DNA of 5,077 nt from Cytophagales bacterium. GTDB taxonomy: Bacteria; Bacteroidota; Bacteroidia; Cytophagales; Cyclobacteriaceae. Below, piece by piece: positions 1-5,077 of the stretch (position 1 is the stretch's first letter; each line of letters begins with the position of its first letter). The stretch covers positions 28,227-33,303 of the forward strand of contig DMST01000348.1 of the NCBI GenBank assembly GCA_003454975.1, in the 5' to 3' direction. The position numbers were made by a program, and so were the translations under genes. The notes beneath the pieces were generated by a model. It did not search any database. It saw only the letters and a program-made list of their open reading frames with translations, and was not told the DNA's origin.

Positions 1-600
1 CTCCACCCGATCATAGCCCATGTGTCGGGCCATGTCGCGGCCTACCTGCGAAGCCTCCGGCAGGTCGTCGTGTTGGTAATAGGCCGAGTAGTCTGCCAGA
101 TCTTCGGGGGCATCGCCACTGTGGGCATCCACAAAGTGGGTACAGCGGGGAATCACTTTCGTAGAGAGGAAGTAGGCAATCCGTTCGGTAACGGTGCCTT
201 CCGGACTTCCCGGAAAGACGCGGTTAAGGTTCTTTTCGTCCAAAGGGCTCACATACGGAGAGCGACCCAAGAAACTGCCGACGGAAGCCACCTGCACCAG
301 GATGACCGTCCCCCGCAAGGCAGTCGGGTCTATGGTCCCAATTAGCCGCTGCCCAGCCAGAATGGGCCCGTACTCATACCCGTGTACCCCGGCGGTAAGG
401 CCCAGCACCGGGCCTACTTCCGTACCGTGGAAGATGGTAATGGGGAGAAAGGTTTCAATGGTACCATCGGTGATGGGCACCGTGAAATGTGCTTTGGTGC
501 CCGGGGCTACCGCTAGCTCTTGAAAGGTGAAGGGGACCTGGCCATAGCCCCAGCGGCAGAGGATGCAGAGCAGGAGCGTTAGCGTGATTTTCGGTTGCAT
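1..600 (-). CDS. Secreted succinylglutamate desuccinylase/aspartoacylase-family zinc hydrolase (C-terminus outside window)
   Basis: The 200 visible codons begin at the ATG complementary to 598-600 and run off the left edge with no stop. The family (AstE/AspA, related to M14 carboxypeptidases) uses one zinc ion to hydrolyse amide bonds of N-acyl amino acids or related small substrates. The zinc ligands are visible: H73 and E76 in GVHGYEYGP, and H160 in DAHSGD. NLNRVFPG (124-131) carries the Asn-Arg pair (N126, R127) that binds the substrate carboxylate in M14-type enzymes. Residues 1-20 form a signal peptide: K4, then a hydrophobic run from L7 to about I13, with probable cleavage near GYG-Q21. 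The enzyme is therefore probably periplasmic or lipid-anchored, unlike cytosolic AstE. No Shine-Dalgarno is seen; the upstream bases are A-rich (CAACTAAAC), as is common in Bacteroidota. A hairpin separates it from the transporter operon upstream, so it is probably its own unit. The family is confident; the substrate is unknown. Confidence 0.9.
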   Translation of the reverse strand, partial: MQPKITLTLLLCILCRWGYGQVPFTFQELAVAPGTKAHFTVPITDGTIETFLPITIFHGTEVGPVLGLTAGVHGYEYGPILAGQRLIGTIDPTALRGTVILVQVASVGSFLGRSPYVSPLDEKNLNRVFPGSPEGTVTERIAYFLSTKVIPRCTHFVDAHSGDAPEDLADYSAYYQHDDLPEASQVGRDMARHMGYDRVE

Positions 601-673
601 AGCATAGGATGTTTAGTTGATAGAACGGACCTATGGATAATGAACCGGCCCTGATCCTTATCGCTCGGAAGTC

Positions 674-704
674 AAAATAGGGGATTCTAGCGCACTAGAA
701 TCCC
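674..704 (-). terminator. Hairpin with short U-rich tail, probable terminator of the transporter operon
   Basis: A perfect 10-bp stem (GGGATTCTAG at 681-690, CTAGAATCCC at 695-704) closes a 4-base loop. Read on the minus strand, the hairpin is followed by CTATTTTG, a short T-rich run that suits an intrinsic terminator. It lies about 124 bases past the stop of the last transporter gene and 80 bases before the hydrolase start. On the plus strand the following bases are ATAATAAAAGGG, which do not suit a terminator. The T-tract is short, so termination may be incomplete, and a dimeric DNA-binding site is an alternative reading of the symmetry. Confidence 0.5.
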
Positions 705-827
705 ATAATAAAAGGGTTTTCGGAGCATTCGAATCTCCTGGCCTGTACTAGACACCATGCATCACCAATTGATATTGAGCAACTCGTACCCTCCACTTGC
801 TCTCATTGATACTGAAAATACAGGATT

Positions 828-2135
828 CTACAATCCACGCTCCAGCTTACGGAGGTCCTCCAGCGTGATGCTAGCTCCTTCGTACAATCGAGCGAAATAG
901 AAATCCTTGATTTTCTCGTGGTAGGCCTGCGCCTCTTTCAGAAAAGCCATCTGGCTTTGCCTATCGGTGTGGCACAACCCAGCCAATCGCTCATGTACCC
1001 AAGCGGCCGGGGCCAGCCATTCCCAACGGGCCATCTGTGCATTGCGTTCCTGCACCTGCTCATCTATCACCGCCTTCAGCGCCTGCGCCTCCTGATCTAG
1101 TACCGTAAAAGTGGCGTAGTACCACGGATAAAATTCGGTAGTATCTACCTCAGCATATTCTGGATAAGCCGCATAAAACTGATTGAGCACATAGCTCTTG
1201 GGCATTTCCCAGTTCTTATCGTTTTGGGTACGCACGGCATGGATGACCTCGGCGCGGTTGGGCAAGGGTTGTGCGGCCGAAACGGATAGGTTGATTAGGG
1301 CCGGAGTGATCAGGGTAAACACCAGCCAGAGGCCCAACCCCAGCATGGCACTCAGGGCCGAACTGCGGCGTAAAGCCACTACCCCTACCATGACCAAAGC
1401 CCAAAGGGTAGTATATGCCAGCAGGATGCCTAACCAGCGGAAAAAGCCGGATTCGGTAGCTGCTAAGGGCACCCCTTGCAACAGAAAACCCAGCAAGAGC
1501 AGGATAGCGCCAACGCCCCAGATCAAAAATAGCCGAATGATACTTTTGCCCAGCAACAGGGTAAACAGCGAAACGGTCTGTGCCCGTAGCAGCGGTAAGG
1601 TCCCCCCCTCTTTCTCTACCGAATACAGGTTGTAAAACAAGGAGATGATCAGCAGCGGCAACAGGAATACGATCACGTAGCTGAGATCGAAGTTACCCGT
1701 GAGCAGCTTCATGGGGTTGGCCAGCTCACCAGTATTCACCTTGCGGGCAAAATCGGTGATGTTGAGATTGTAGTACACCGGATACAAATCTCGCTGACCC
1801 AGGCAGAGCCCTGCGGTAGCACTCGGGGTATTGACCACGGTGTAGTTGGAGTGGGTGCGGTAGTCAGAACCGCTAGGCATCAAGGCCCGCGCATATTTGG
1901 CCCGGTTGGCTTCCAGCGTAGTATCCAGTTGCGCCCACACCAACAGGCTATCAAAGCGCTGGCGTTGTTCTGCCTGCACCTCCGCAATCCTGGCCTGCTG
2001 TTTTTCTACCTCAAACTTACCGAAATAGATACCGTAGAGCCCTGCACCCAAAATCACCAGTAGCAGCACCTTCAACGTTTGGCTGCGCCACAGGATCTTC
2101 CATTCGAAGGACAGAATGTGCATCAGAATCTTCAT
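828..2135 (-). CDS. ABC-2 type transporter permease, DUF3526-type, second subunit (5 TM)
   Basis: This is a 435-residue inner-membrane subunit. The frame is open from 2192, but I place the start at the ATG complementary to 2133-2135. It overlaps the preceding gene's stop as ATGA, and the protein then opens with the expected short amphipathic lead-in (MKILMHILSFEWK). Membrane segments are near 21-39, 151-171, 199-219, 233-254 and 260-284. A roughly 110-residue loop after TM1 has a charged, coiled-coil-like helix (about 42-65). After TM2, YSVEKEGGTLPLLRAQ (171-186) is the cytoplasmic coupling segment; the partner permease has FSREREEGTLRLIHAQ in the same place, so the two are paralogues. The last 150 residues are soluble and resemble the DUF3526 region. 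Unlike its partner, this protein ends without a sixth hydrophobic helix. No such helix is encoded downstream in the three minus-strand frames I read. With a cytoplasmic N-terminus, the C-terminal domain would sit in the periplasm. Family assignment is firm; the cargo is unknown. Confidence 0.88.
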   Translation of the reverse strand: MKILMHILSFEWKILWRSQTLKVLLLVILGAGLYGIYFGKFEVEKQQARIAEVQAEQRQRFDSLLVWAQLDTTLEANRAKYARALMPSGSDYRTHSNYTVVNTPSATAGLCLGQRDLYPVYYNLNITDFARKVNTGELANPMKLLTGNFDLSYVIVFLLPLLIISLFYNLYSVEKEGGTLPLLRAQTVSLFTLLLGKSIIRLFLIWGVGAILLLLGFLLQGVPLAATESGFFRWLGILLAYTTLWALVMVGVVALRRSSALSAMLGLGLWLVFTLITPALINLSVSAAQPLPNRAEVIHAVRTQNDKNWEMPKSYVLNQFYAAYPEYAEVDTTEFYPWYYATFTVLDQEAQALKAVIDEQVQERNAQMARWEWLAPAAWVHERLAGLCHTDRQSQMAFLKEAQAYHEKIKDFYFARLYEGASITLEDLRKLERGL

Positions 2136-3556
2136 AGCTTGGGAATTTTGGGAGCCAAAACGAACGAACCTAAGAACAGGGCTACCAGCCAAAGGCTAAG
2201 GGCGGCCAGGCTGCGCCATTCCTGACCCAGAATGGTAGCCGTACGCGGTAGTTCGTAGGCGAAAGGCGCAATGCTAGACCACATCTCTTCGCCCACATTG
2301 TAGTCACCGAAAGCGATGCCGGGTGTGTGATTCACCTCCATGTCTTTGTTCATCTTTTTCACAAAGGCCCGGCGGTAGTCTTCTGCCGCACGGGCAAAAG
2401 CTACGTGGTGCCGGAAGTCCGTACCGGCCAGGGCCATGGACAGGTTGCGCACGGCCAGGTAAGGATTGAGGAACCCTGCCCATTCGGATACCCGGTTTTG
2501 CTGATGGAAGATCTGCTCTACCTTGGAGAATTCATGGTCGTATACCTGATCAGTATACTCCTCGCCCGCCTGCATGGCAATACCGCTCCAGTTCACCGGT
2601 AGTTCCTCAATGGTACCTACCCCGTACTGATCTAGTGTAGCCTCCCGTAGCGAGGCCAACCGGGCGTCGTAGGGGTTATGACCGTCGATCCCGTTTTCTA
2701 CTTTCTCTTCTATGGTACTGCGAAATTCGAATTGAGAAGGCGTAGGGTATACCTTATCGGCCAGGTTGGAGGTGGCCTTGGGCAGCACAATGCAGGCTAC
2801 TATCCAGAGACCCAGCAAGCTAAGCAGGGAAACACCGGAATTTTTGGCAAAAGCCGAGATGAGCACACACAGCAGCACAAACACCAGGAAGTAGAGGGCG
2901 TAACTGGCCGCAAGGGTCAGGAACTTGCCCGTAACGTGGCTATCTAGCTGGGCCGACTGCTCGTCGAGCAGTAAATAGGCCAGCAATACCAGGGGCAGAA
3001 AGATGAGCAACACCATGGCGTAGGTGCCCCATACTTTACCTAGCAGCAGCTGCCGCATGCTGAGCCCTTGGGCATGGATGAGCCGCAGGGTGCCTTCTTC
3101 ACGCTCACGACTGAAGATATTAAAGGTGAGAAAGATGATGAGCAGCGGCAACAGAACCTGTAAAATAAGGGCGGCCGTCATTTCACCAAAGCGGGTCATC
3201 CCGTTGCTGTCTTGCGCCGCACTAAATAGCACCTCGTTTTGCCGATGGGCTTCCAGAAACACCGATACTCCGGTGTAGTTATCCAGGCCTACATCCAGAA
3301 AACTGAGCACGGGTTTGGGCTTGAAAGCAAACATACCATAGTGTGCCGCACTGTGTGGGTGCTTCTCCCCCTGATTGAGCCAGGTATCGTACATGGCCGA
3401 CTGGGCCTTCTCGCGTTCCGTCTGAATCTGTTTCTGGCCCTGCTTACCCACCAGTACCGCCGTAAGCATAAGCACAATCAGGATGGCTCCGGATACCTGC
3501 AGACGCACATCGCGCAGGGCCGTCATAAACTCTTTCTTAATGACTAACCGCAGCAT
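2132..3556 (-). CDS. ABC-2 type transporter permease, DUF3526-type, first subunit (6 TM)
   Basis: This is a 474-residue inner-membrane subunit. The ATG at 3554-3556 is chosen although it overlaps the ATPase gene by 20 bp, because MLRLVIKKEFMTALRD is the typical cytoplasmic lead-in of these permeases. The next ATG (codon 11) would cut it off. Hydrophobic segments lie near 21-37, 127-147, 176-197, 212-235, 241-262 and 449-468, giving six TM helices with both ends inside. Between TM1 and TM2 is a loop of about 90 residues. After TM2, FSREREEGTLRLIHAQ (148-163) is the likely coupling region touching the ATPase, followed by LLLGK, which is also present in the partner. Between TM5 and TM6 lies a large soluble region (about 265-445) presumed periplasmic, matching DUF3526-type architecture. 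It contains LNPYLAVRNLSMALAGTD (363-380), aligned with LAPAAWVHERLAGLCHTD in the second permease. The gene is the middle of a tightly coupled operon. The substrate cannot be inferred from sequence alone. Confidence 0.9.
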   Translation of the reverse strand: MLRLVIKKEFMTALRDVRLQVSGAILIVLMLTAVLVGKQGQKQIQTEREKAQSAMYDTWLNQGEKHPHSAAHYGMFAFKPKPVLSFLDVGLDNYTGVSVFLEAHRQNEVLFSAAQDSNGMTRFGEMTAALILQVLLPLLIIFLTFNIFSREREEGTLRLIHAQGLSMRQLLLGKVWGTYAMVLLIFLPLVLLAYLLLDEQSAQLDSHVTGKFLTLAASYALYFLVFVLLCVLISAFAKNSGVSLLSLLGLWIVACIVLPKATSNLADKVYPTPSQFEFRSTIEEKVENGIDGHNPYDARLASLREATLDQYGVGTIEELPVNWSGIAMQAGEEYTDQVYDHEFSKVEQIFHQQNRVSEWAGFLNPYLAVRNLSMALAGTDFRHHVAFARAAEDYRRAFVKKMNKDMEVNHTPGIAFGDYNVGEEMWSSIAPFAYELPRTATILGQEWRSLAALSLWLVALFLGSFVLAPKIPKL

Positions 3557-4262
3557 GGGGATCGGCTTTCATGGTTTCCAAATACAATTGCTCCAGTTCC
3601 ATCAAGGTAATGTCGTCGCTTTCCAGCGAATGAACCAGCTTACCCGCCTTCATAATACCGATGTGGGTACCACTCTCCTTGGCCCGAAAGAGGTCATGGG
3701 TCGCCATCAGAATGCCCACCTCCTTTTCACGCATATCTTGCAATAGCTGGGCAAACTCATTGCTGGCCTGTGGGTCCAGGCCGGAGGTAGGTTCATCCAG
3801 CAGTAGGTGGTCGGCTTTTTTAGCTTTAGCAATGGCAATACCTACTTTCTGACGCATGCCCTTGGAGTACTGTGATACTCGCTTAGTGATGGCATTCTCG
3901 GCCAGCCCTACGGACCTCAGCAGGTCTTGGGACTTCGCCTTACCAGGCTTATCACCACCTAGTCCGGCAAAGAATTGTAGGTTCTCCAACCCTGTAAGGT
4001 TGCCGTACAGGTTTAGGTTTTCAGGTATATAGGCCAAGTGCTTTTTGGTAGCGTCCGAAGCCGTGGTCACTGCTATACCGTTTACCTTTACTTGCCCCGA
4101 CGTGGGGGCAATAAAGCCCATAAAAAGGTTAATGGTGGTCGTCTTCCCGGCCCCGTTGGCTCCCAGCAGGCAGTAGATATCGCCAGGATTGACCTGTAGG
4201 TTGAGACCCTCGAGTGCGGTGAAGTCCCCGTACTGCTTGGTCAGGTTTTGCGCTTCTAGCAT
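3537..4262 (-). CDS. ABC transporter ATP-binding protein (ABC-2 export type)
   Basis: This 241-residue cytoplasmic ATPase powers the two downstream permeases. All core motifs are present. Walker A is GANGAGKT (34-41, with K40). The signature is YSKGMRQ (132-138), a variant of LSGGQ with Lys replacing the first Gly. Walker B is HLLLDEPTSGLD (152-163), with D156 and the catalytic E157, running into the D-loop. The switch histidine is H189 in MATHD. The Q-loop position reads AYIPENLNLYGNLTG, with E81 where many ABC proteins have Gln; Glu here is common in ABC-2 exporters of the CcmA/NatA/NosF type and does not suggest inactivation. The length is normal for a stand-alone domain of this class. The start ATG is at 4260-4262; no Shine-Dalgarno is visible. 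It is first in its operon and its last codons overlap the next gene by 20 bp, implying coupled translation. ATPase identity is certain; the transported substrate is not. Confidence 0.96.
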   Translation of the reverse strand: MLEAQNLTKQYGDFTALEGLNLQVNPGDIYCLLGANGAGKTTTINLFMGFIAPTSGQVKVNGIAVTTASDATKKHLAYIPENLNLYGNLTGLENLQFFAGLGGDKPGKAKSQDLLRSVGLAENAITKRVSQYSKGMRQKVGIAIAKAKKADHLLLDEPTSGLDPQASNEFAQLLQDMREKEVGILMATHDLFRAKESGTHIGIMKAGKLVHSLESDDITLMELEQLYLETMKADPHAAVSH

Positions 4263-4304
4263 AAGGTGCCCATTTGATGTATAGTGTGGATTTAAATTTA
4301 CACC

Positions 4305-4325
4305 AAATGCAACGCTGTTGCATTT
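4305..4325. promoter_or_regulatory. Perfect palindrome upstream of the transporter operon, candidate operator
   Basis: Arms AAATGCAAC (4305-4313) and GTTGCATTT (4317-4325) are perfect reverse complements around GCT. The symmetry ends 43 bp upstream of the ATPase start codon. There is no T-tract after it on either strand, so it does not look like a terminator, and 9-bp arms with a 3-base centre are typical of a site for a dimeric repressor. It abuts or overlaps the proposed -7 element, a position suited to repression. The outer AAATG...CATTT and the 21-bp span recall Fur-family Zur sites of Proteobacteria, but the inner bases differ, so the regulator is only a guess. Confidence 0.5.
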
Positions 4326-4354
4326 TAATTATGTAGGTGGTAACAAACTGCAAA
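4324..4354 (-). promoter_or_regulatory. Possible Bacteroidota-type promoter of the transporter operon
   Basis: On the minus strand, TTTG (4354-4351) is followed after exactly 19 bases by TAATTAAA (4331-4324). The Bacteroidota housekeeping consensus is TTTG, about 19-21 bases, then TAnnTTTG. The -33 box and spacing match well, but the -7 box matches only in TA and the first T. A second possibility is the TTTG at the palindrome edge (4307-4304) followed 20 bases later by TATACATC, close to the start codon. Transcription from either would pass through or start beside the palindrome. Confidence 0.3.
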
Positions 4355-4507
4355 TGAAGATGGGGGGGAGTGGGCATTCTCGGGCCTGATGCCCGGCTAC
4401 AGAGGAAGGAATTACCTTTCAATACTATGCCAGAAGTAACCGTAATCAATAGCACGCTTTTTCACGAAATCTTTTCTCCTGCCTAGCGTCAAGGGTTGGT
4501 CAGTACG

Positions 4508-4545
4508 GGCTTTTCAGGCCCTAATTAGGGGCTGCTGAAAAAGTC
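4508..4545. repeat. Imperfect inverted repeat resembling two abutted insertion-sequence ends
   Basis: The right arm GGGGCTGCTGAAAAAGTC (4528-4545) has the look of insertion-sequence terminal repeats of the GGGGCTGnTGAAAAA kind. The left arm GGGCTTTTCAGGCCC (4508-4521 region) is its imperfect complement, and the two meet at the palindromic core CCCTAATTAGGG (4519-4530). The pairing is GCCC with GGGC inside and CTTTTCAG with CTGAAAAAG outside, with a small bulge. No transposase accompanies it. The resemblance comes from memory of such ends, not from a search. Confidence 0.3.
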
Positions 4546-4571
4546 ATCAATTGCCTCTGGCCTGCGTGGCG

Positions 4572-4583
4572 CGGCTATAGCCG
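4572..4583. repeat. 12-bp perfect palindrome
   Basis: CGGCTATAGCCG is fully self-complementary with no spacer. It sits in the middle of the inverted-repeat-rich spacer, with no gene start nearby, so a regulatory role is not supported. It may be part of the same structured repeat as its neighbours. Confidence 0.35.
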
Positions 4584-4628
4584 GATGGTACAAATGATAG
4601 CTAAAAACGGGCTTTAGTAGGGGGCGCC

Positions 4629-4659
4629 TAGCCCAAGGAGATGCGGTTTCCTTGGGCTA
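4629..4659. repeat. Long perfect hairpin in the spacer
   Basis: TAGCCCAAGGA (4629-4639) pairs perfectly with TCCTTGGGCTA (4649-4659), an 11-bp stem around a 9-base loop. Neither strand has a T-run after it, so it is not a convincing intrinsic terminator. It is the strongest of several foldable elements in the 4500-4865 block and could be a REP/MITE-type structure or part of a non-coding RNA. Confidence 0.5.
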
Positions 4660-4686
4660 AAGGACTCAAAATCAAGAATTTATAGA

Positions 4687-4706
4687 CCCCGAGCTAAAGC
4701 TCAGGG
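4687..4706. repeat. Small hairpin, GAGCT stem extended by C/G pairs
   Basis: GAGCT (4691-4695) pairs with AGCTC (4698-4702) around AA. The flanking CCC and GGG (4704-4706) extend the stem past one bulged A. It is followed on either strand by mixed sequence, not a T-tract. It lies 28 bases after the 4629-4659 hairpin, so the two would form a tandem pair of stems. Confidence 0.4.
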
Positions 4707-4842
4707 CAATTGAACGGAATAATCTTTGGGTGAAAAATCGTCATAGGACCGTTTGATAGGCCCCCGCAATTGATGTCCAAGGGTTTTAGCTCTTTCCTCT
4801 GAAAAACTTTGGATTTGAGGTCGTAAAAGTGGGGCTTAACCT

Positions 4843-4855
4843 ACTGAAATTCAGT
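4843..4855. repeat. Short inverted repeat downstream of the GreA/GreB-C gene
   Basis: ACTGAA and TTCAGT flank a single A, and a second pair CTACT (4841-4845) and AGTAG (4861-4865) surrounds or overlaps it. It lies 29 bases after the GreA/GreB-C gene's stop, where a terminator would be expected. The T-run after it (TTTTT, 4866-4870) is on the plus strand, the wrong side for that gene, so a terminator role is weak. Confidence 0.2.
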
Positions 4856-4883
4856 TGGCTAGTAGTTTTTATGCAAGCGTGAA

Positions 4884-5077
4884 TTAGATGACCTCCGATA
4901 TGGTAATGGTACGTTTCTGGAAGCTTATTGATTCTCCAGCTTGGGTTCCTTTCAGCACTTGCCCGATGGGCGAAGCAGGGGAGATGACAAAGTAGTCGGT
5001 GCCGTCCCAGGTCATTTTGCCAATGCTGATGGCCAGAAAGTACCGGGCTTGTGGGGTGATGACCAAGCTTCCCAAAT
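4884..5077 (-). CDS. GreA/GreB C-terminal-domain protein (N-terminus outside window)
   Basis: The last 63 codons plus two bases of a gene entering from the right edge; the stop is TAA at 4884-4886. The TTG at 5073-5075 should be read as an internal Leu, since LGSLVIT looks like mid-protein sequence and the frame stays open to the window edge. The visible part is the FKBP-like GreA/GreB C-terminal fold. ISPASPIGQVLKGTQAGE carries the hallmark SP.SPxG..L.G...G pattern that in Gre factors binds RNA polymerase near the secondary channel, followed by a final beta strand (TITISEVI). In Bacteroidota this short GreA/GreB-C protein is often mislabelled 3-oxoacyl-ACP synthase. Whether it has the coiled-coil with the acidic tip needed for transcript cleavage cannot be seen here. 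The role is probably RNA polymerase binding, inferred from the fold. It is separated from the transporter operon by 621 bp. Confidence 0.82.
   Translation of the reverse strand, partial: LGSLVITPQARYFLAISIGKMTWDGTDYFVISPASPIGQVLKGTQAGESISFQKRTITISEVI

Larger units (their letters stand above)
4263..4883. other. 621-bp spacer without a credible gene
   Basis: I read this stretch in several frames and found no open frame with a believable start, composition or family motif. The longest apparent minus-strand frame here (from 4455) merely runs into the ATPase gene out of frame. The part nearest the ATPase (4263-4360) is AT-rich and holds a palindrome and a possible promoter. Position 4362-4368 is a run of seven G. 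From about 4500 to 4865 the sequence is dense in inverted repeats: 4508-4545, 4572-4583, 4629-4659, 4687-4706 and 4843-4855. It is broken by stops in the frames I checked, which fits an interspersed repeat, a decayed insertion-sequence end or an unrecognised structured RNA better than a lost gene. No tRNA, tmRNA or SRP RNA signature was recognised. Confidence 0.6.

Noticed and set aside
601..680. Promoter for the hydrolase gene
   Set aside because: A promoter is expected here, but no TTTG plus TAnnTTTG pair with about 19-21 bases spacing could be found; TATTTTG at 679-673 lacks a partner.
725..741. T-arm-like sequence (GGAG stem around TTCGAAT) suggesting a tRNA
   Set aside because: The innermost stem pair is mismatched, and no matching acceptor, D-arm or anticodon stem lies at the right distance on the minus strand.
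1198..1635. 145-codon plus-strand open frame inside the second permease
   Set aside because: It is antisense to a well-supported membrane protein, is rich in Arg/Ser/Pro as expected of such shadows, and shows no family motif.
2136..2192. N-terminal extension of the second permease by 19 codons
   Set aside because: It would overlap the preceding gene by 61 bp and adds a polar, non-family-like leader. The ATGA start at 2135 fits both the coupling and the usual N-terminus.
4256..4273. Tiny minus-strand leader ORF (MGTLC, stop overlapping the ATPase start)
   Set aside because: Five codons can arise by chance, and there is no ribosome-binding signal or regulatory amino-acid run.
4381..4395. CGGGC/GCCCG hairpin
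   Set aside because: It has a five-base stem and no T-tract on either strand, so it is easily found by chance in GC-rich sequence.
4129..4455. 108-codon minus-strand frame crossing the ATPase start
   Set aside because: It runs out of frame through the conserved Walker A region, covers the palindrome and promoter region, and has no recognisable domain.
4427..4486. 19-codon plus-strand ORF beginning MPEVTVINST, with an AGGAAGGA run 17 bases upstream
   Set aside because: It is too short to judge, the purine run is too far away, and Shine-Dalgarno use is not typical of this kind of genome.
4500..4860. Decayed transposase reading frame
   Set aside because: The frames I translated in this block show repeated stops and no DDE or other transposase motif. 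A short frame ending DDFFSSP is just the IS-end-like sequence read as codons.

Overview
The window looks like chromosomal DNA of a Bacteroidota bacterium, most likely a Cytophagales-type lineage. This rests on three things: a tandem pair of DUF3526-type ABC-2 permeases, a GreA/GreB-C-like protein of the kind common in that phylum, and start codons without a Shine-Dalgarno sequence. The lineage is an inference, not a measured result. All recognisable genes are on the minus strand, so the window reads right to left.

Layout in transcription order: (1) 5077-4884, the C-terminal end of a GreA/GreB-C-domain protein whose N-terminus lies outside the window. (2) 4883-4263, about 620 bases with no credible gene. 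Its distal part (about 4500-4865) is rich in inverted repeats and may be a mobile-element remnant or interspersed repeat. Its proximal part holds a perfect 9-bp-arm palindrome and a possible promoter for the next gene. (3) 4262-828, a three-gene ABC-2 transporter operon: an ATP-binding protein, a 6-TM permease and a paralogous 5-TM permease, joined by overlaps of 20 bp and 4 bp (ATGA). (4) 827-601, a short spacer with a terminator-like hairpin. (5) 600-1, the N-terminal 200 codons of a secreted zinc hydrolase of the succinylglutamate desuccinylase/aspartoacylase (M14-like) family, truncated by the window edge.

The three transporter genes encode one inner-membrane complex: an ATPase, probably dimeric, driving a heterodimer of the two related permeases. 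The substrate cannot be read from the sequence. The palindrome next to the candidate promoter suggests the operon is controlled by a dimeric repressor.

The points most worth a second look are that palindrome, the C-terminal asymmetry between the two permeases, and the structured non-coding block at 4500-4865. I saw no CRISPR array, no rRNA or tRNA gene, and no intact insertion sequence.
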